64,000 nt of DNA from Okapia johnstoni (Eukaryota; Chordata; Mammalia; Artiodactyla; Giraffidae): NCBI GenBank assembly GCA_024291935.2, contig CM044316.1, positions 70,696,501 through 70,760,500 of the forward strand, in the 5' to 3' direction. A model generated the notes under the pieces. The model made no database searches. It was not told where the DNA came from and saw only the letters and a list, made by a program, of their open reading frames with translations. Both the position numbers and the translations under genes were made by a program. Within the stretch, counting starts at the first letter, position 1; every line of letters begins with the position of its first letter. Below are positions 45,532 through 57,350 of this stretch, piece by piece.

Positions 45532-45939
45532 CTGGTATCTACGTTTAGTGGCTCTTTCATGAGTGGATCAAGAGGCAGAGGAGGGAAAGAAGAGGCCCTT
45601 CCATAGCGAGAGTCCCCGTCTAAGTGCCAGGGAGGTTTTCAGCACCTCCCTGAGGTGCTGAGGATGGAGAGCCAAGATCTGTTTTCCCTGTTGGGAAAAT
45701 CCTAAGGGAGATTTTGTGTTTATCCACAGTCTCACTGCGCCAGCTAACGAGATGTCAGACTCTCTGCTTTTGGCTGAAATTCCTTCAGCTCAGTATGGTA
45801 ATGCTGCCTCATGCTGATCGGAAGCCTGGCAGTTATGTATGTCTTTGAAAAGTAAAGATGGGAATGGAGATAAATTACTAATTAACAAATGTCGTCCATT
45901 TGTCACACCAACTCTTTCGAGGCTCAGAGTCCAAGGGGA

Positions 45940-46635
45940 AGGGATAATTATGAAGAGTATCACCAAAAATGAAGTCTCTTCAACAAATGGTGCTGCAACC
46001 TCATTGGATATCCACACAGAAAAAAAATAAATGCTGGGTGCCATGGACAAAAATTAATCTGAAATGGATCATAGTATTAAACTTAAGAGCTGAAACTAAA
46101 AAACCTCTAAAAGAAAGTACAAGAGAAATTCTTTGCAAAGACTTCTTAGGTACAACATAAAAAGCACAAAGCATTAAAGAGAAAAAGGGATAAATTGGAC
46201 TTTGTCACAATCAAAAGCTTCTGTCCTTTGAAAGACACCATTTAAAAGAGGAAAGGCAAGCCACAGACTTGGAGAAAATATTTGCAAAGGATTCCTATCT
46301 AGAATATATAATGAACTCTTGCAACTCAGTAATAAAAAGACAACCCATTTTTTAAACGGGCTAAAAATTCTAATGGAAACCTTGCAAAAGAAATTCTGAA
46401 TGGTCAATGAAATTTTCAACAGGAAAGTACACATTAAAACCACAATAGATATGAGTACTCATCAGCTGAATGACTAAATTTAAACATGGATATTACCAAG
46501 TATAGGTGAGGAACCAGAATTCCCATAGCATTATTGTGGAAACATAAAATGATATAACCATGTGGGTAAACCAGTTCACCACTTATACTTATTGTCTGAC
46601 CCAGCAGTTCTACTCCTGAGTGTGTATACATATCT
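45940..46635 (+). mobile_element. Ancient L1 LINE, upstream part (ORF2 end)
   Basis: The segments caaatggtgctgcaacctca, aaaagcttctgtcctttgaa and ttctactcctgagtgtgtat are L1 ORF2 3' landmarks. The copy continues after two later insertions and ends near 49105. Confidence 0.85.
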
Positions 46636-47021
46636 TACGGTCTGAATTATGTCTCCCCCAAAATGACAGATATTGAAGCTCTGACCATGCTTGAGAATGT
46701 GACTGTTTTTGAGGACAGGGTCTTCAAAGCTGATTAAGTTAACATGAGGCTGTTAAAGTTAGGGTGGGCCTTAATCCAATATGACTGGTGTCCTTGTAAG
46801 AAGGGGACATTTGGACACACAGAGGAACACCGGGGACGCACACGCAGAGGGAAGACCGCATGGGGACACAGCATGAAGCTGGCCGTCTACAACTCACCAG
46901 ACCTGCTGCACCGTGATCTTGACTTTTACTAGCCTCCAGGATCATGGGAAATACATTTCTGTTGTTAAAACCACCCAGTCTATGATATTGTGTTATGGCA
47001 GCCCTAGCAAACTAATCCAGT
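46636..47021 (+). mobile_element. MaLR-type LTR inserted into the L1
   Basis: The segments ggtgtccttgtaagaagggg and gttatggcagccctagcaaa are the hallmark end of mammalian MLT1/MST LTRs, in sense orientation. It is a non-coding solitary LTR. Confidence 0.85.
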
Positions 47022-47127
47022 GTCTTAAGACAAATGAAGTCCTAGCTCTACGCAGAGTTGTAGGTGAATGTCTACAGAAGCTTTATTTATAATTTCTAAG
47101 AAATGGAAGCAATCCATATGTTTATCA

Positions 47128-48697
47128 GTTTGGTTCAGTTCAGTTCAGTCTCTCAGTCGTGTCCCACTCTTTGCAACCCCATGAATCGCAGCACGCCAGG
47201 CCTCTCTGTCCATCACCAACGCCCGGAGTCTACCCAAACCCATGTCCATCGAGTTGGTGATGCCATCCAACCATCTCATCCTCTGTCGTCCCCTTCTCCT
47301 CCTGCCCCCAATCCTACCCAGCATTAGGGTCTTTTCCAATGAGTCAGCTCTTCGCATGCAGTGGCCAAAGGATTGGAGTTTCAGCTTCAACATCAGTCCT
47401 TCCAATGAACACCCAGGACTGATCTCTTTTAGGATGGATTGATTGGATCTCCTTGCAGTCCAAGGGACTCTCAAGAGTCTTCTCCAACACCACAGTTCAA
47501 AAGCATCAATTCTGCGGCGCTCAGCTTTCTTCACCGTCCAACTCTCACATCCATACATGACCACTGGAAAAACCATAGCCTTGACTAGATGGACTTTTGT
47601 TGGCAAAGTAATGTCTCTGCTTTTAAATATGCTATCTAGGTTGGCCATAACCTTCCTTCCAAGGAGTAAGCGTCTTTTAATTTCATGGCTGCAATCACCA
47701 TCAGCAGTGATTTTGGAGCCCAAAAAACTAAAGTGTGACACTGTTTCCACTGTTTCCCCATCTATTTGCCATGAAGTGATGGGACCAGATGCCATGATCT
47801 TAGTTTTCTGAACGTTGAGCTTTAAGCCAACTTTTTCACTCTCCTCTTTCACTTTCATCAAGAGGCTCTTTAGTTCTTCTTCACTTTCTGCCATAAGGGT
47901 GGTGTCATCCACATATCTGAGGTTATTGATATTTCTCCTGGCAATCTTGATTCTAGCTTGTGTTTCTTCCAGCCCAGCATTTCTCATGATGTACTCTGCA
48001 TATAAGTTAAATAAGCAGGGTGACAATATACAGCCTTGACGTATTCCTTTTCCCATTTGGAACCAGTCTGTTGTTCCATGTCCAGTTCTAGCTGTTGCTT
48101 CCTGACCTGCATACAGGTTTCTTAAGAGACAGGTCAGATGGTCTGGTATTCCCATCTCTTTCAGAATTTTCCACAGTTTATTGTGATCCACACAGTCAAA
48201 GGCTTTGGCATAGTTAATAAAGCAGAAATAGATGTTTTTCTGGAACTCTCTTGCTTTTTTGATGATCCAGCGGATGTTGGCAATTTGATCTCTGGTTCCT
48301 CTGCCTTTTCTAAAACCAGCTTGAACATCTGGAAGTTCACTGTTCACATATTGCTGAAGCCTGGCTTGGAGAATTTTGAGCATTACTTTACTAACATGTG
48401 AGATGAGTGCAATTGTGCGGTAGTTTGAGCATTCTTTGGCATTGCCTTTCTTTGGGATTGGAACGAAAACTGACCTTTTCCAGTCCTGTGGCCACTGTTG
48501 AGTTTTCCAGATTTGCTGGCATATTGAGTGCAACAGTTTCACAGCGTCATCTTTCATGATTTGAAATAGCTCAATTGGAATTCCATCACCTCCACTAGCT
48601 TTGTTCGTAGTGATGCTTCCTAAGGCCCACTTGACTTCATATCCAGGATGTTTGGCTCTAGGTGAGTGATCACACCATCGTGATTATCTGGGTCGTG
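47128..48697 (-). mobile_element. BovB LINE, 1.57-kb 5'-truncated copy
   Basis: A reverse copy from the 3' terminus (ggttcagttcagttcagt) to within the reverse-transcriptase region. The direct repeat atatgtttatca at 47116-47127 and 48698-48709 shows that it landed in the older L1. The endonuclease domain is absent. Confidence 0.96.
47145..48557 (-). pseudogene. BovB reverse transcriptase fragment, open frame with a lost catalytic residue
   Basis: A 470-codon open frame on the minus strand covers the reverse transcriptase and C-terminal region. Recognisable pieces are the PIPKKG fingers motif, [12 protein letters not shown], motif A-like [13 protein letters not shown], the [10 protein letters not shown] motif, motif C as YVDD and the FLGSKI thumb region. 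In motif A the usual first aspartate (FIDYAKAFD in active copies) is asparagine, codon 48213-48215. Since that residue binds catalytic metal, this copy should be inactive. There is no endonuclease domain and no promoter of its own. Confidence 0.9.
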
Positions 48698-48708
48698 ATA
48701 TGTTTATC

Positions 48709-49105
48709 ACCTGATGAGCAAACTGTGGTCCATCCATCCAATGGAAGATGACTCAACAATAAGAAGAAGTTAATTATTGATACTATGCGCCAAATGTGAT
48801 GCTGAGAGAATGAAGCCAGAGACAAAAGAGCATATATTGTCTGATTCCATTTCTGTGAAATACAAGAAAAATCAGATTTAGTCTTTAGTCATGAAAAGCT
48901 GATCAATGATGGGCTGAGGGTGGGGGGAGATTAACTAGGAAAGCATATAAGGGAAACTTTCAAGGTAATGGAACATTCTTTTTCTTGAGTGTGGTAGTGG
49001 TTACACAGGGGAACTCAGTGGTCAAAACTCATCAAACATTACAGGAAATGCATTTTGTTATATGTAAATATACCTCGTTAAAATTGATTTTTTTTTTTTT
49101 TTAAA
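48709..49105 (+). mobile_element. Ancient L1 LINE, downstream part (3' end)
   Basis: The segments gctgagagaatgaagccaga, tggttacacaggggaactca and the A/T-rich end are a 3' L1 region, continuing the copy that starts at 45940. Confidence 0.8.
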
Positions 49106-49214
49106 GTGTCCTCAACCCAGAAAATGCTTGGAAGCCCTGCCCTGGATGCACTTCAGGCAGGTGAGCAGACGAGGAGTGGGTGCTGTGGGTAATCAAAGTG
49201 TCTTGTCATCACAG

Positions 49215-49335
49215 GAGGTACGAAGAGGGAACCAGCGAGAATGAGGCTGCAGCCGAGGAGGAAGAAGAGGAAGAAGAGGAGGAGGAAGGGGAAGAAGAAG
49301 CCTCCCCTGACATGGACGGGTGCCCAGCGTTAAAG
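49215..49335 (+). CDS. WWC1: WWC1 coding exon (15th in window): Glu-rich tract
   Basis: It completes a tryptophan codon and encodes RYEEGTSENEAAA, then 11 consecutive glutamates (49255-49287), Gly, three more Glu and ASPDMDGCPALK. The acceptor is catcacag and the donor GTAGGG. The acidic tract matches the Glu-rich region of KIBRA (about residues 844-873), implicated in histone H3 binding and nuclear function. It is encoded by a GAG/GAA repeat, so length changes are plausible. It is about four residues shorter than my recollection of the human exon. It has phase 0 at its end. Confidence 0.96.
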
Positions 49336-49599
49336 GTAGGGAGGGCCGGGACATGGAAAGGGCTGTCTTGGGGGAAATAATCCTCAATTCTTGAACCCAG
49401 GCAGTCAGAAAAGTCTCGGGGCTAAGTCTCATGCCCCAGCATCAGGGGACAGGCTTTCAGAGTGAGGTGACCTGCAGAAGGTTGTATAGGGATGTCCCTG
49501 CCTGGAATTGGAGTCATTTCAGTGACAGAAAATCAGGAGGAGTTGATTGACCCTCTTATCTCTCCCACCCTCTGTGGTTCCCAGTTCTCTGGGCAGACC

Positions 49600-49770
49600 C
49601 CAGGCTGTGCAGTCAGCTGGCCTGGATTCAAATACTGGCTGTGCTCCTACCTAGCTGTGTGGCCTTAGACCGATGACTTCTTCCCTCTCCAGCCTTGGCT
49701 TTCTCATCTCTAAAATGGGCGCAATAATACCAACCTTGCAGATGGGTTCTAAGATTTCAAAGCAGTGGAT
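49600..49770 (-). repeat. MIR SINE, reverse orientation
   Basis: The segments tagctgtgtggccttagacc and tttctcatctctaaaatggg are the reversed MIR core. Confidence 0.75.
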
Positions 49771-50621
49771 TTCTCCATTGGGTCCACCTGAAGGACAGTA
49801 GGAAAGGGGGTCTAGTCGAGTCACTGTCACCTTCTGCTCCCCTGCTGCACTAGGGTGACATGTTATAAGAGGCTTCATGCTCCATAGAGAGAGATCTCCA
49901 TGTTCTTTCACCTGCGGGGCTTCTGGGAGTGTAGTACATGGGGGTGGAGGTACAGGTTACGCACTGAACAAAGGTGCCTGGCCCCTGGGCCAGGGTCGAG
50001 GGAGGTAGGGGTGTTGGAGAAGAATCTGGGCCTGCCTTCTAACTACTCCACACCAAGAGGAAATCTTGCTGCAGTTTCTCCAGCCAAAGGGGGTGCCTTT
50101 TTCAAAAGCACACAAAGGCACTATTTAGGCTAACCAAGGCTTTTCATTTGGGTGTTTTTATTTCTTGATCTCTACTGGTAATTACTGTGAAAGGACAAGA
50201 GAAAACCTGATCACCTAGTTTTTAAAAAACGAGGTTTGCTAGTTGCTTCCATAACTCCTAGAAAACATCTGCAGTTCTTGGCTAGGGTGATGGAAGCCTT
50301 GGCTGTGGCTTTGTCAAAATATGGTTGGCACATTATTCTTGAGGGTGTGAGGCCCAGGACATCCGTGCCTGAGGTACCTCTACTGCTTATGTGAGCTTGT
50401 TAGGGGACTGAGTATCTCCCACTGGCCCCCAGCACAGGTGTCAGGGAGGACCGGGGACTGGCACATGGGGCCTCGGGTGCCATGCTGGCCAGGCTGGGTC
50501 TGAGGGCAAGGGGTGAGGCGACTGGAGCGGGAAGCAGCTTTGGTGTCTATTCCGTGAGTCTCAGGGCGGGTGGCTGAGACTCTGGATCCTCCCAGCCTCA
50601 CAGCTGTGACTTCTTCCTCAG
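49771..50621 (+). other. WWC1: intron end, no recognised transposon
   Basis: About 850 bases of unique-looking intron leading to the acceptor at 50620-50621. Confidence 0.55.
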
Positions 50622-50786
50622 GTGGACAAGGAGACCAACACAGAGACTCCGGCCCCATCGCCCACGGTGGTGCGGCCCAAGGACCGGCGTGTGGGCACGC
50701 CCTCCCCGGGGCCGTTTCTCCGAGGGAACACCATCATCCGCTCCAAGACCTTCTCCCCAGGCCCCCAGAGCCAGTACGTGTGCCGG
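50622..50786 (+). CDS. WWC1: WWC1 coding exon (16th in window): proline-directed phosphosite region
   Basis: It encodes about residues 887-941 (55 codons) from [20 protein letters not shown] to [11 protein letters not shown]. The acceptor is cttcctcag and the donor GTAAGC. Known KIBRA sites map here: Thr929 (RSK) at 50748-50750 and Ser931 (CDK1, followed by Pro) at 50754-50756. A further Ser-Pro at 50703-50708 (VGTPSPGPF) differs from the Gln that I recall in human. The region is Pro-rich and probably disordered. It has phase 0 at both ends. Confidence 0.97.
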
Positions 50787-51109
50787 GTAAGCCACCGCCT
50801 GGCCGTCCTCCCCAGAGCACCTGCTTCTCGCCCTGCAGCTGAGAGCCCTGGGCCTCGCATGGTTCTGGGCCCAAGTCCTGGTCCTGCCCCTGCTGTCAGT
50901 CATTCTTGGCATGTTAACACCTGTTTCCTTATGGAGTTAATAGACCAATTCTATGGGGTTGCTCTAAGGACTGAACTGGCTAAAGTGTGGGAAAGGCTCA
51001 GTAACCAGTACATGGCCAATGCATTTATATATGTGTGTCTCTCTTTACTTACTTATAATACATATATTTATTTAATCACTTATTATATAAATATCATATG
51101 TATATTTAT
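50787..51109 (+). other. WWC1: intron, unique then AT-rich
   Basis: Unique GC-rich sequence passes into an AT-rich TTTATTTA-type stretch that is the reversed tail of the next SINE. Confidence 0.5.
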
Positions 51110-51226
51110 TTACTTACTTACCCAACCACATGGCATGTGGGATCTCAGTTCCCCGACCAGGGACTGAACCCGTGCCCCCTGCTGTGAAAGCAAGGAGTCC
51201 TAACCACTGAGGTACCAGGAAATTCA
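51110..51226 (-). repeat. CHR-2-type SINE, reverse orientation
   Basis: It runs from cttacttacccaaccacatg through gttccccgaccagggactg to ggtaccaggaaattc. Confidence 0.83.
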
Positions 51227-51245
51227 CAGCCAAGTCTGTTTATCA

Positions 51246-52178
51246 CTTCAGTTCAGTTCAGTCACTCAGTTGTGTCCAACTCTTTGCAACCCCATGAACC
51301 GCAGCACTCCAGACCTCCCTGTCCATCACCATCTCCCGGAGTTCACTCAAACGCATGTCCATTGAGTCAGTGATGCCATCCAACCATCTCATCCTCTATC
51401 GTCCCCTTCTCCTCCTGCCCTCAATCTTTCCCAGCATCAGGGTCTTTTCAAATGAGTCAGCTCTTCACATCAGGTAGCCAAAGTATTGGAGTTTCAGCTT
51501 CAACATCAGTCCTTCCAATGAATATTCAGGACTGATTTCCTTTAGGATGGACTGGTTGGATCTCCTTGCAGTCTAGGGGACTCTCAAGAGTTTTCTCCAA
51601 CACCACAGTTCAAAAGCATCAATTCTTCGGCACTCAGCTTTCTTTATATTCCAGCTCTTACATCCATACATGACTACTGGAAAAACCATAAGCTTGACTA
51701 GATGAACCTTTGTTGGCAAAGTAATGTCTCTGCTTTTTAATATGCTGTCTAGGTTGGTCATAACTTTTCTCCCAAGGAGTAAGGGTCTTTTAATTTTATG
51801 GCTGCAACCACCATCTGCAGTGATTTTGGAGCCCCCAAAAATAAAGTCAGCCACTGTTTCCACTGTTTCTCCATCTATTTCCCATGAAGTGATGGGACTG
51901 GATGCCATGATCTTAGTTTTCTGAATGTTGAGCTTTAAGCCAACTTTTTCACTCTCCTCTTTCACTTTCATCAAGAGGCTCTTTAGTTCTTCTTCACTTT
52001 CTGCCATAAGGGTGGTGTCATCTGCATATCTAAGGTTATTGATATTTCTCCCGGCAATCTTGATTCCAGTGTGTGCTTCATCCAGCCCAACGTTTCTCAT
52101 GATGTACTCTGCATATAAGTTAAATAAGCAGGGTGACAATATACAGCCTTGACGTACTCCTTTTCCTATTTGGAATTG
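51246..52178 (-). mobile_element. BovB LINE 3' fragment with partial reverse-transcriptase frame
   Basis: A reverse copy from the cagttcagttcagtcactc terminus to a 5' truncation near 52178. A minus-strand open segment of 188 codons (52139-51573) includes [15 protein letters not shown], the C motif, followed by a break. It is inactive by truncation. Confidence 0.94.
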
Positions 52179-53007
52179 TTTATAATTCCAACCAACTCTC
52201 CACTCTGTTTATGCCCGGCCCTGTCTTCCACACCCCTTGCTGAGATCAGACTAACCTTCACCGTCCCTGACGGACAGTTCCTCCCTCTCCAGGGCAATGG
52301 CAGCATGCAGCCTGAGGTTGCAAACTAGAAACAGCCCTGGATTACTTAGCCATGGGTTTAGGAGCTTTTTTTATCGAACTTTTTGGCTACCATTGAAAAC
52401 TTAAGAAATTCAATTAAAAATAAAATTTTAAATGCAGCCATTTCACATAAAACTCCAATTTCTCGGGAGGGGGAAAGGGAGACTGTCTGGCCCCAAGGGC
52501 TACACGTTCTGTCACAGTGATGAATGGCTGGAGCTCAGCAGTGGGGGCCGCTGCTCTTGGAGGAGGGACTGGCGGGCCTTTTCAAGTTCACTGTGGCCTC
52601 CACCTGGCCCTCTTGAACCTATTTAACTTGCTGACCTGCTCTTGCAGGCCATGGAAGATTTAGAAGCTGTGCGGTAGTCTTGGCTTCTGGATCCCCTTGC
52701 CTTCTATCCATGACCCCCATCTGAGGGGTCACACCAGTTGCTGGGGTTACAGAACCAAGACCTTGTTTCTGAGGTTCAGATGTCGTGTTGACATCCTTTC
52801 TTATCTCCTACCGTACAAAATGGGCAAGCAATAACTAGAATAATAAACAGAACCTTCCTGTCTTGTGTTCCAGTAAGTTGTACAGGAGAGGCCCCTGGAA
52901 CCTGCCCCACCTCATCAACCTGACATCCGCTTGTCTATTGTTATAGAGGGAGGGGCTATGGGGGGATTCAGCATCTAATATCTGGTATCCAAGGCCTCCA
53001 TTTGTAA
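52179..53007 (+). other. WWC1: intron, no recognised transposon
   Basis: About 830 bases of unique-looking intron with an A/T-rich part at 52360-52430. Confidence 0.5.
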
Positions 53008-53212
53008 GCTTGAGTGTGTGTGTGTGCGCTCAGTTACCTGGTTGTGTCCAATTCTTTGTGTGTTCCTCTATCCATGGGATTCTCCAGTCAAGAATACTAG
53101 AGTGGGTTGCCATTTCCTTCTCCAGGGGATCTTCCCGACCCAGGGATCGAACCTGCATCTCCTGCGTCTCCTGCATTGCAGGTGGATTCTTTACTGCTAA
53201 GCCACTAGTAGT
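53008..53212 (-). repeat. Bov-tA SINE with (GT)n end, reverse orientation
   Basis: It runs from (GT)n through ggttgtgtccaattctttgt to a reversed head (ctaagccactagtagt). A small internal deletion is visible after the start. Confidence 0.9.
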
Positions 53213-55109
53213 GAAGTTAATTTTTTCATAACGTGACAATTTTACAAATGCACCAGCTACTTTTCAAATTAGTGCCCACCTCAAAACATCCCCTGCAGTA
53301 CCTCCCAGAAATAACGTAAACCTCTCCTCTCTGTGTCAAGTCTCTACTTAGTGTTTGAGCTTGTAAATGTCTGAAAAGACAGTGTGAGTACATATAATGT
53401 AGTTGTGTATATTGCAAAAAGTACAGGGTTTCCTGCAGTCACTGAGTGTGATTTTAATGCAAGGGACTTCCTGAATCACAAGTGAAGAATCCTGCTTAAT
53501 CCCAGCTCACAGCTGAAGAAGAGAAAAACCCAATCCATATTTCAAATGTGAATAACTTGAAGGATTTAGAAAAGCCCTCAGGATAATGGATAATCTGTTT
53601 TTGGCAAAATTACTGCCTTTATGAATGTGCAGTGGAAATCAAACACAAAATGAAGGATGTTACTTGTTGGAAAAATCACAGCAAAAGAAATGAATGTTTG
53701 ATTTATCCTTTGTCATCAGGATTTAGGATGCAGTTGTAATTTTGTCAAATGGAAGATATGAAATATAAAACTTTTGAAAAGTGTTACTCTTTTCCAACTA
53801 AAAACTCAAACTTTTTCCCCCAATGTTTATTTTAAAATTCTGGTCTCCTATGTGAATGGATTCACTTTAAATTGGCCTTTTCCAGAATTGGCATTCCTGA
53901 TAACCGAGAGGTCCAGTCCCATGTCTCAAGCGTTTTTAACACAACTAGCACTATGCTGAGCCTACCCCATATTTTATTACTTGGACCAGCCTCCAACCTC
54001 AGGGCTGAGGGTAAAGAAATTCCCAGTCTGCATGGATCACCTGCCATGGGCAAAAAGGGCCTTTATTAGCAAAGATGTGTATTTTTTCTTCTTTTGCTTT
54101 CTGACTACACTTCAGCCCAAGCTTATCTGTTTCTGGTAGATTCCACTTAAGGCTACAGGAAGTAGCCAATGGTACAACATCCTGAATTTTTTTTCCTGTC
54201 ATTTCCCTTAAAACTCTATAGGGGTGTGCAGTCTGTCTCTCAAGATTCAACAGGTAACAATAATGTATCCCTCTGTTTCTCCCCCACAAAATGAGCATTC
54301 TCAAATTCCCAGAAGGGAATATGCGTCTGTGCTGTGCCCCCTCCTACCTCCAGTACACAGCCAGCTCCCTGTTTTCCAGCCTGTGGTTTATAGCACTCCA
54401 CTCCCCTAGTACCAAGTCCTACACTGGTCAGGGTTCTTAACAGCAAGCAACAGCAACAGACTGGGAGCAGTATATGTGGGGAAGAAATGTTTGAACAGGA
54501 AAGTGAGTAGTTCACATCTTCACTAGAAAGCTGTAGAAGCAACCTCAGAAATCAGGCAGGAACAAGGCGGGCCAGACCACAGCCAAAATCACACCATAAA
54601 GACAGGTAAGGACCCAAGCGCTGCTGTAGACCATGGCCCCAGCTGGCCCCACGGCTGCCTTTGGGGTTCAGCACTGATGCCCCCACCAGACTCCTGACAC
54701 TGCAGGAGGCCAGGAAAGTTCTAGCTGCTGCCGCTGCCACTATCCACAACTAATGGCTTCTTCTCCCTGAGAAACTAACAAACACAGAGGCAACAAACAA
54801 ACCAACAGACATGGAACAGAAGAGAATGGACTGGCTGAGTCCAAGAGGCATGGTGACAGAGATTTGGTCCAGCTGACCTGGTTGTGATTCAAAGACCAGG
54901 GAGGTTGCATTTAATTGTCATAGTTGAGTCCTGTGCCAGCTTCTAGCTGCAAAGGAGGCCATGAAAGCAAGACTATGATACTTTTGCCTCATGAGTGGAA
55001 GGTGGGCTTTGTCTCCCACTGAGAGTCATAAGAGGATGAAGTTTCATATGCTAATTAGGTTAGCACCACACACCTCCCCCCAACCCCCCAAAAATCCCTA
55101 TTTTTTCTG
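53213..55109 (+). other. WWC1: intron, no recognised transposon
   Basis: Nearly 1.9 kb of intron in which I recognise no repeat. It is AT-leaning from 53213 to 54300 and GC-richer later. Short open frames match no family. Confidence 0.5.
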
Positions 55110-55290
55110 TGTCATCTAATCTCACAAACGGCCCTGCAAGGCAAGTGGTATTAATCCCATTTCATAGATGCCGCAAGTCAGGGCACTTTGTTGTGAACAC
55201 AAGCAATCCCTTCTCCTGGCCTGATGCCACATCAAGAGCCCTCTGCCAGGTGTCCCCTTCTTTGGTCCTCAGCACGGCCTGTGTCACCTG
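55110..55290 (+). repeat. MIR-like fragment
   Basis: The segment taatcccatttcatagatgc suggests a MIR core. It is highly diverged. Confidence 0.5.
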
Positions 55291-55899
55291 GTGAGTTTCC
55301 TGGGCTTGAGCTCCCCCTGGACTTTAATAAGTCATGAGGGGTGGGGACATTGTGTTATACTCTCCACAGCTTCCCACAAGCCCTGTGTCTCTGACAACTA
55401 CATACTTAGCATCAGCGCTGTCACATGTGTTGGTTGGCTCACTTTGACCTGAAGGATACAGTCCTTCCAAAATTCTCATTTCCAAGTAGATCCCCCTTAA
55501 CTTCCAGTTATCTCGCCTCTCTGCTCTTCATTTTCCCTCTAATGGAGATAACAAAAAGGCAACAATATTCTCTACCATGTCTGAGATCAAATGCACTAAA
55601 ACATCTTTAAGAAAAAGTTAAATTCAAGGACTTAATGTAACTTTCATCACTCTTTTATAACATGGTCTTTAACACATAAACAAGTATAACTTAAGCATCA
55701 ATCGTCCTGACACATATTTCTGGTTGGTATAATATATATTCTGTGAGTACCACTTTTGGGTTGAAGCAATGCAGAATAAAGCCCCCTTCTGATATGACAT
55801 ACAGCCAGTTCATTTGTAAGAATCCACCCCAGTCAAGAGGTCCACCCCTCTGTCTGTGTATTTCATCTCCGAGCACTATGTGCATCCTGAAGAGGTTGT
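55291..55899 (+). other. WWC1: intron, no recognised transposon
   Basis: About 600 bases of AT-leaning intron with nothing recognised. Confidence 0.5.
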
Positions 55900-56257
55900 G
55901 GCCTTGGATGGGACTTTGAACTCTTGTTCTGATGCTTACCAGCTGTATGGTTTATAAAAGTGTGGTAATCTCTCCCAACCTCAGTCCCCTCAGTTAAGAT
56001 AGTTTGAGGATTAAGTGAAAGTGTCAGTAAAGCCCGTGGCACACAGTAGGGGCTCCATCCATACGGCTGTTGTTTTGTTTGTTTGTTTTTATTTGGGCAC
56101 ACCAGATTGTAGCTGTGGCATGCGGGATCTTTACTTGTGGCACGTGTGAACTCTCAGTTTCAGCATGTGGGATCTAGTTCCCTGACCCGGGATTGAACCC
56201 TGGCCCTCTGTGTTGGTAGTGCAGAGTCTTAGCCACTGGACGTCCAGGGAAGTCCCT
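55900..56257 (-). repeat. MIR fragment and CHR-2-type SINE, both reverse
   Basis: 55900-56065 resembles a reversed MIR. 56068-56257 is a reversed CHR-2 SINE from tgtttgtttttatttgggca to ggacgtccagggaagtccc. Confidence 0.8.
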
Positions 56258-57257
56258 GTGTGGCTTTTGTTGTTCCTTTTGTCTATTTCTCATCCTGGTT
56301 GACACTCTGCCTAGTGCAGTAGCTATTTCATCAATGTAGCAGGACTATTAATATCATTATTACTAATAATTATTAATAACCACAAACATGACAGTGTGGA
56401 CAGCTTCTCAGAGGAGACCCACCACAGTGAGCTGGCAGCTGCCAGAATAAATAGACTCGGGAGCATCAGCCTGTGACTGTCCCACTGACCTGGAAATACG
56501 ACTCCAGAGAGAGACCCCCCGTCTCCCCGCCCTCTCCCGTCCTCCCGCCGGGGACACGAGCTGTCAGTAGAAAAGCATCCGCTTGACCGTAGCCCTGATC
56601 TCTGGCCACAGATGAGGAGTGTTAGCCCCCCAGGGAGAGTCTAGATAACTGCGAGATTGAACGGGTTCTGACGAGGAGAGAGCTGTGACCAGCACAGTCC
56701 TCACAGAACCTGTCTGCCCCGTCTTCTCCAAGGGCACAGTCCTGAGGCCTGGCCTGTGGGCTGCCTTCTCACGTATGTATCAGTCTCGACACGGGCTCCA
56801 TTCGAGCCCTGAAGGTGGGCTCTGTGGGTGATGGGAGAGAGTTGATGCAAACAGGCCTTAGCATAGGAGGTCAGGGGGCAGTGTATCCTGGAGTCATCCG
56901 TGTCTGGTGTCCACCCCACCAGGCTGCTACCAGCTCCAACCTTGAGGAAGTTGGGTAGCCCCTCACCTGCCATCTTCTCATTAGTAAAGTGGCGATGTCC
57001 TCCGCCATGGGGCTGTTGAAAGCGTGAATGAGGTCTTGTGGTTAGCACACAGGGGCGTGCATTGTTGAGTACACACTCAGTGAATGCTCACCCAGAGAGA
57101 AAAGGAAGGTCGAATGAAACCTGCCTCCTGCATGCAGTCCCCCCGGGGAACACGGAGAGGAAGGACTGGGCTGGGGACCCCACCACCCTCCCGGCCCCAG
57201 GGTGCCTTTCGAATGCACTCGGACCTTCATGAGTGTCCCACGCCTCTTCTCTTGCAG
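56258..57257 (+). other. WWC1: intron end, no recognised transposon
   Basis: One kilobase of unique-looking intron before the next acceptor. Some CpG-containing sequence occurs around 56510-56560. Confidence 0.55.
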
Positions 57258-57350
57258 CTGAACCGAAGTGACAGCGACAGCTCCACCCTGTCCAAGAAGC
57301 CACCTTTTGTTCGAAATTCCTTGGAGCGGCGCAGCGTCCGGATGAAGCGG
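57258..57350 (+). CDS. WWC1: WWC1 coding exon (17th in window): aPKC-binding segment, first part
   Basis: It encodes about residues 942-972 (31 codons), [20 protein letters not shown] then [11 protein letters not shown]. The acceptor is ctcttgcag and the donor GTAAGA. Ser947 (RSK site, within RSDS) is at 57273-57275. The basic C-terminal half begins the aPKC/PKM-zeta interaction region (about 953-996). It has phase 0 at both ends. Confidence 0.98.

Noticed and set aside
51573..52139. BovB frame of 188 codons with an intact YADD
   Set aside because: As a possible active element: it is only a truncated fragment of the reverse transcriptase with a broken frame downstream and no endonuclease.
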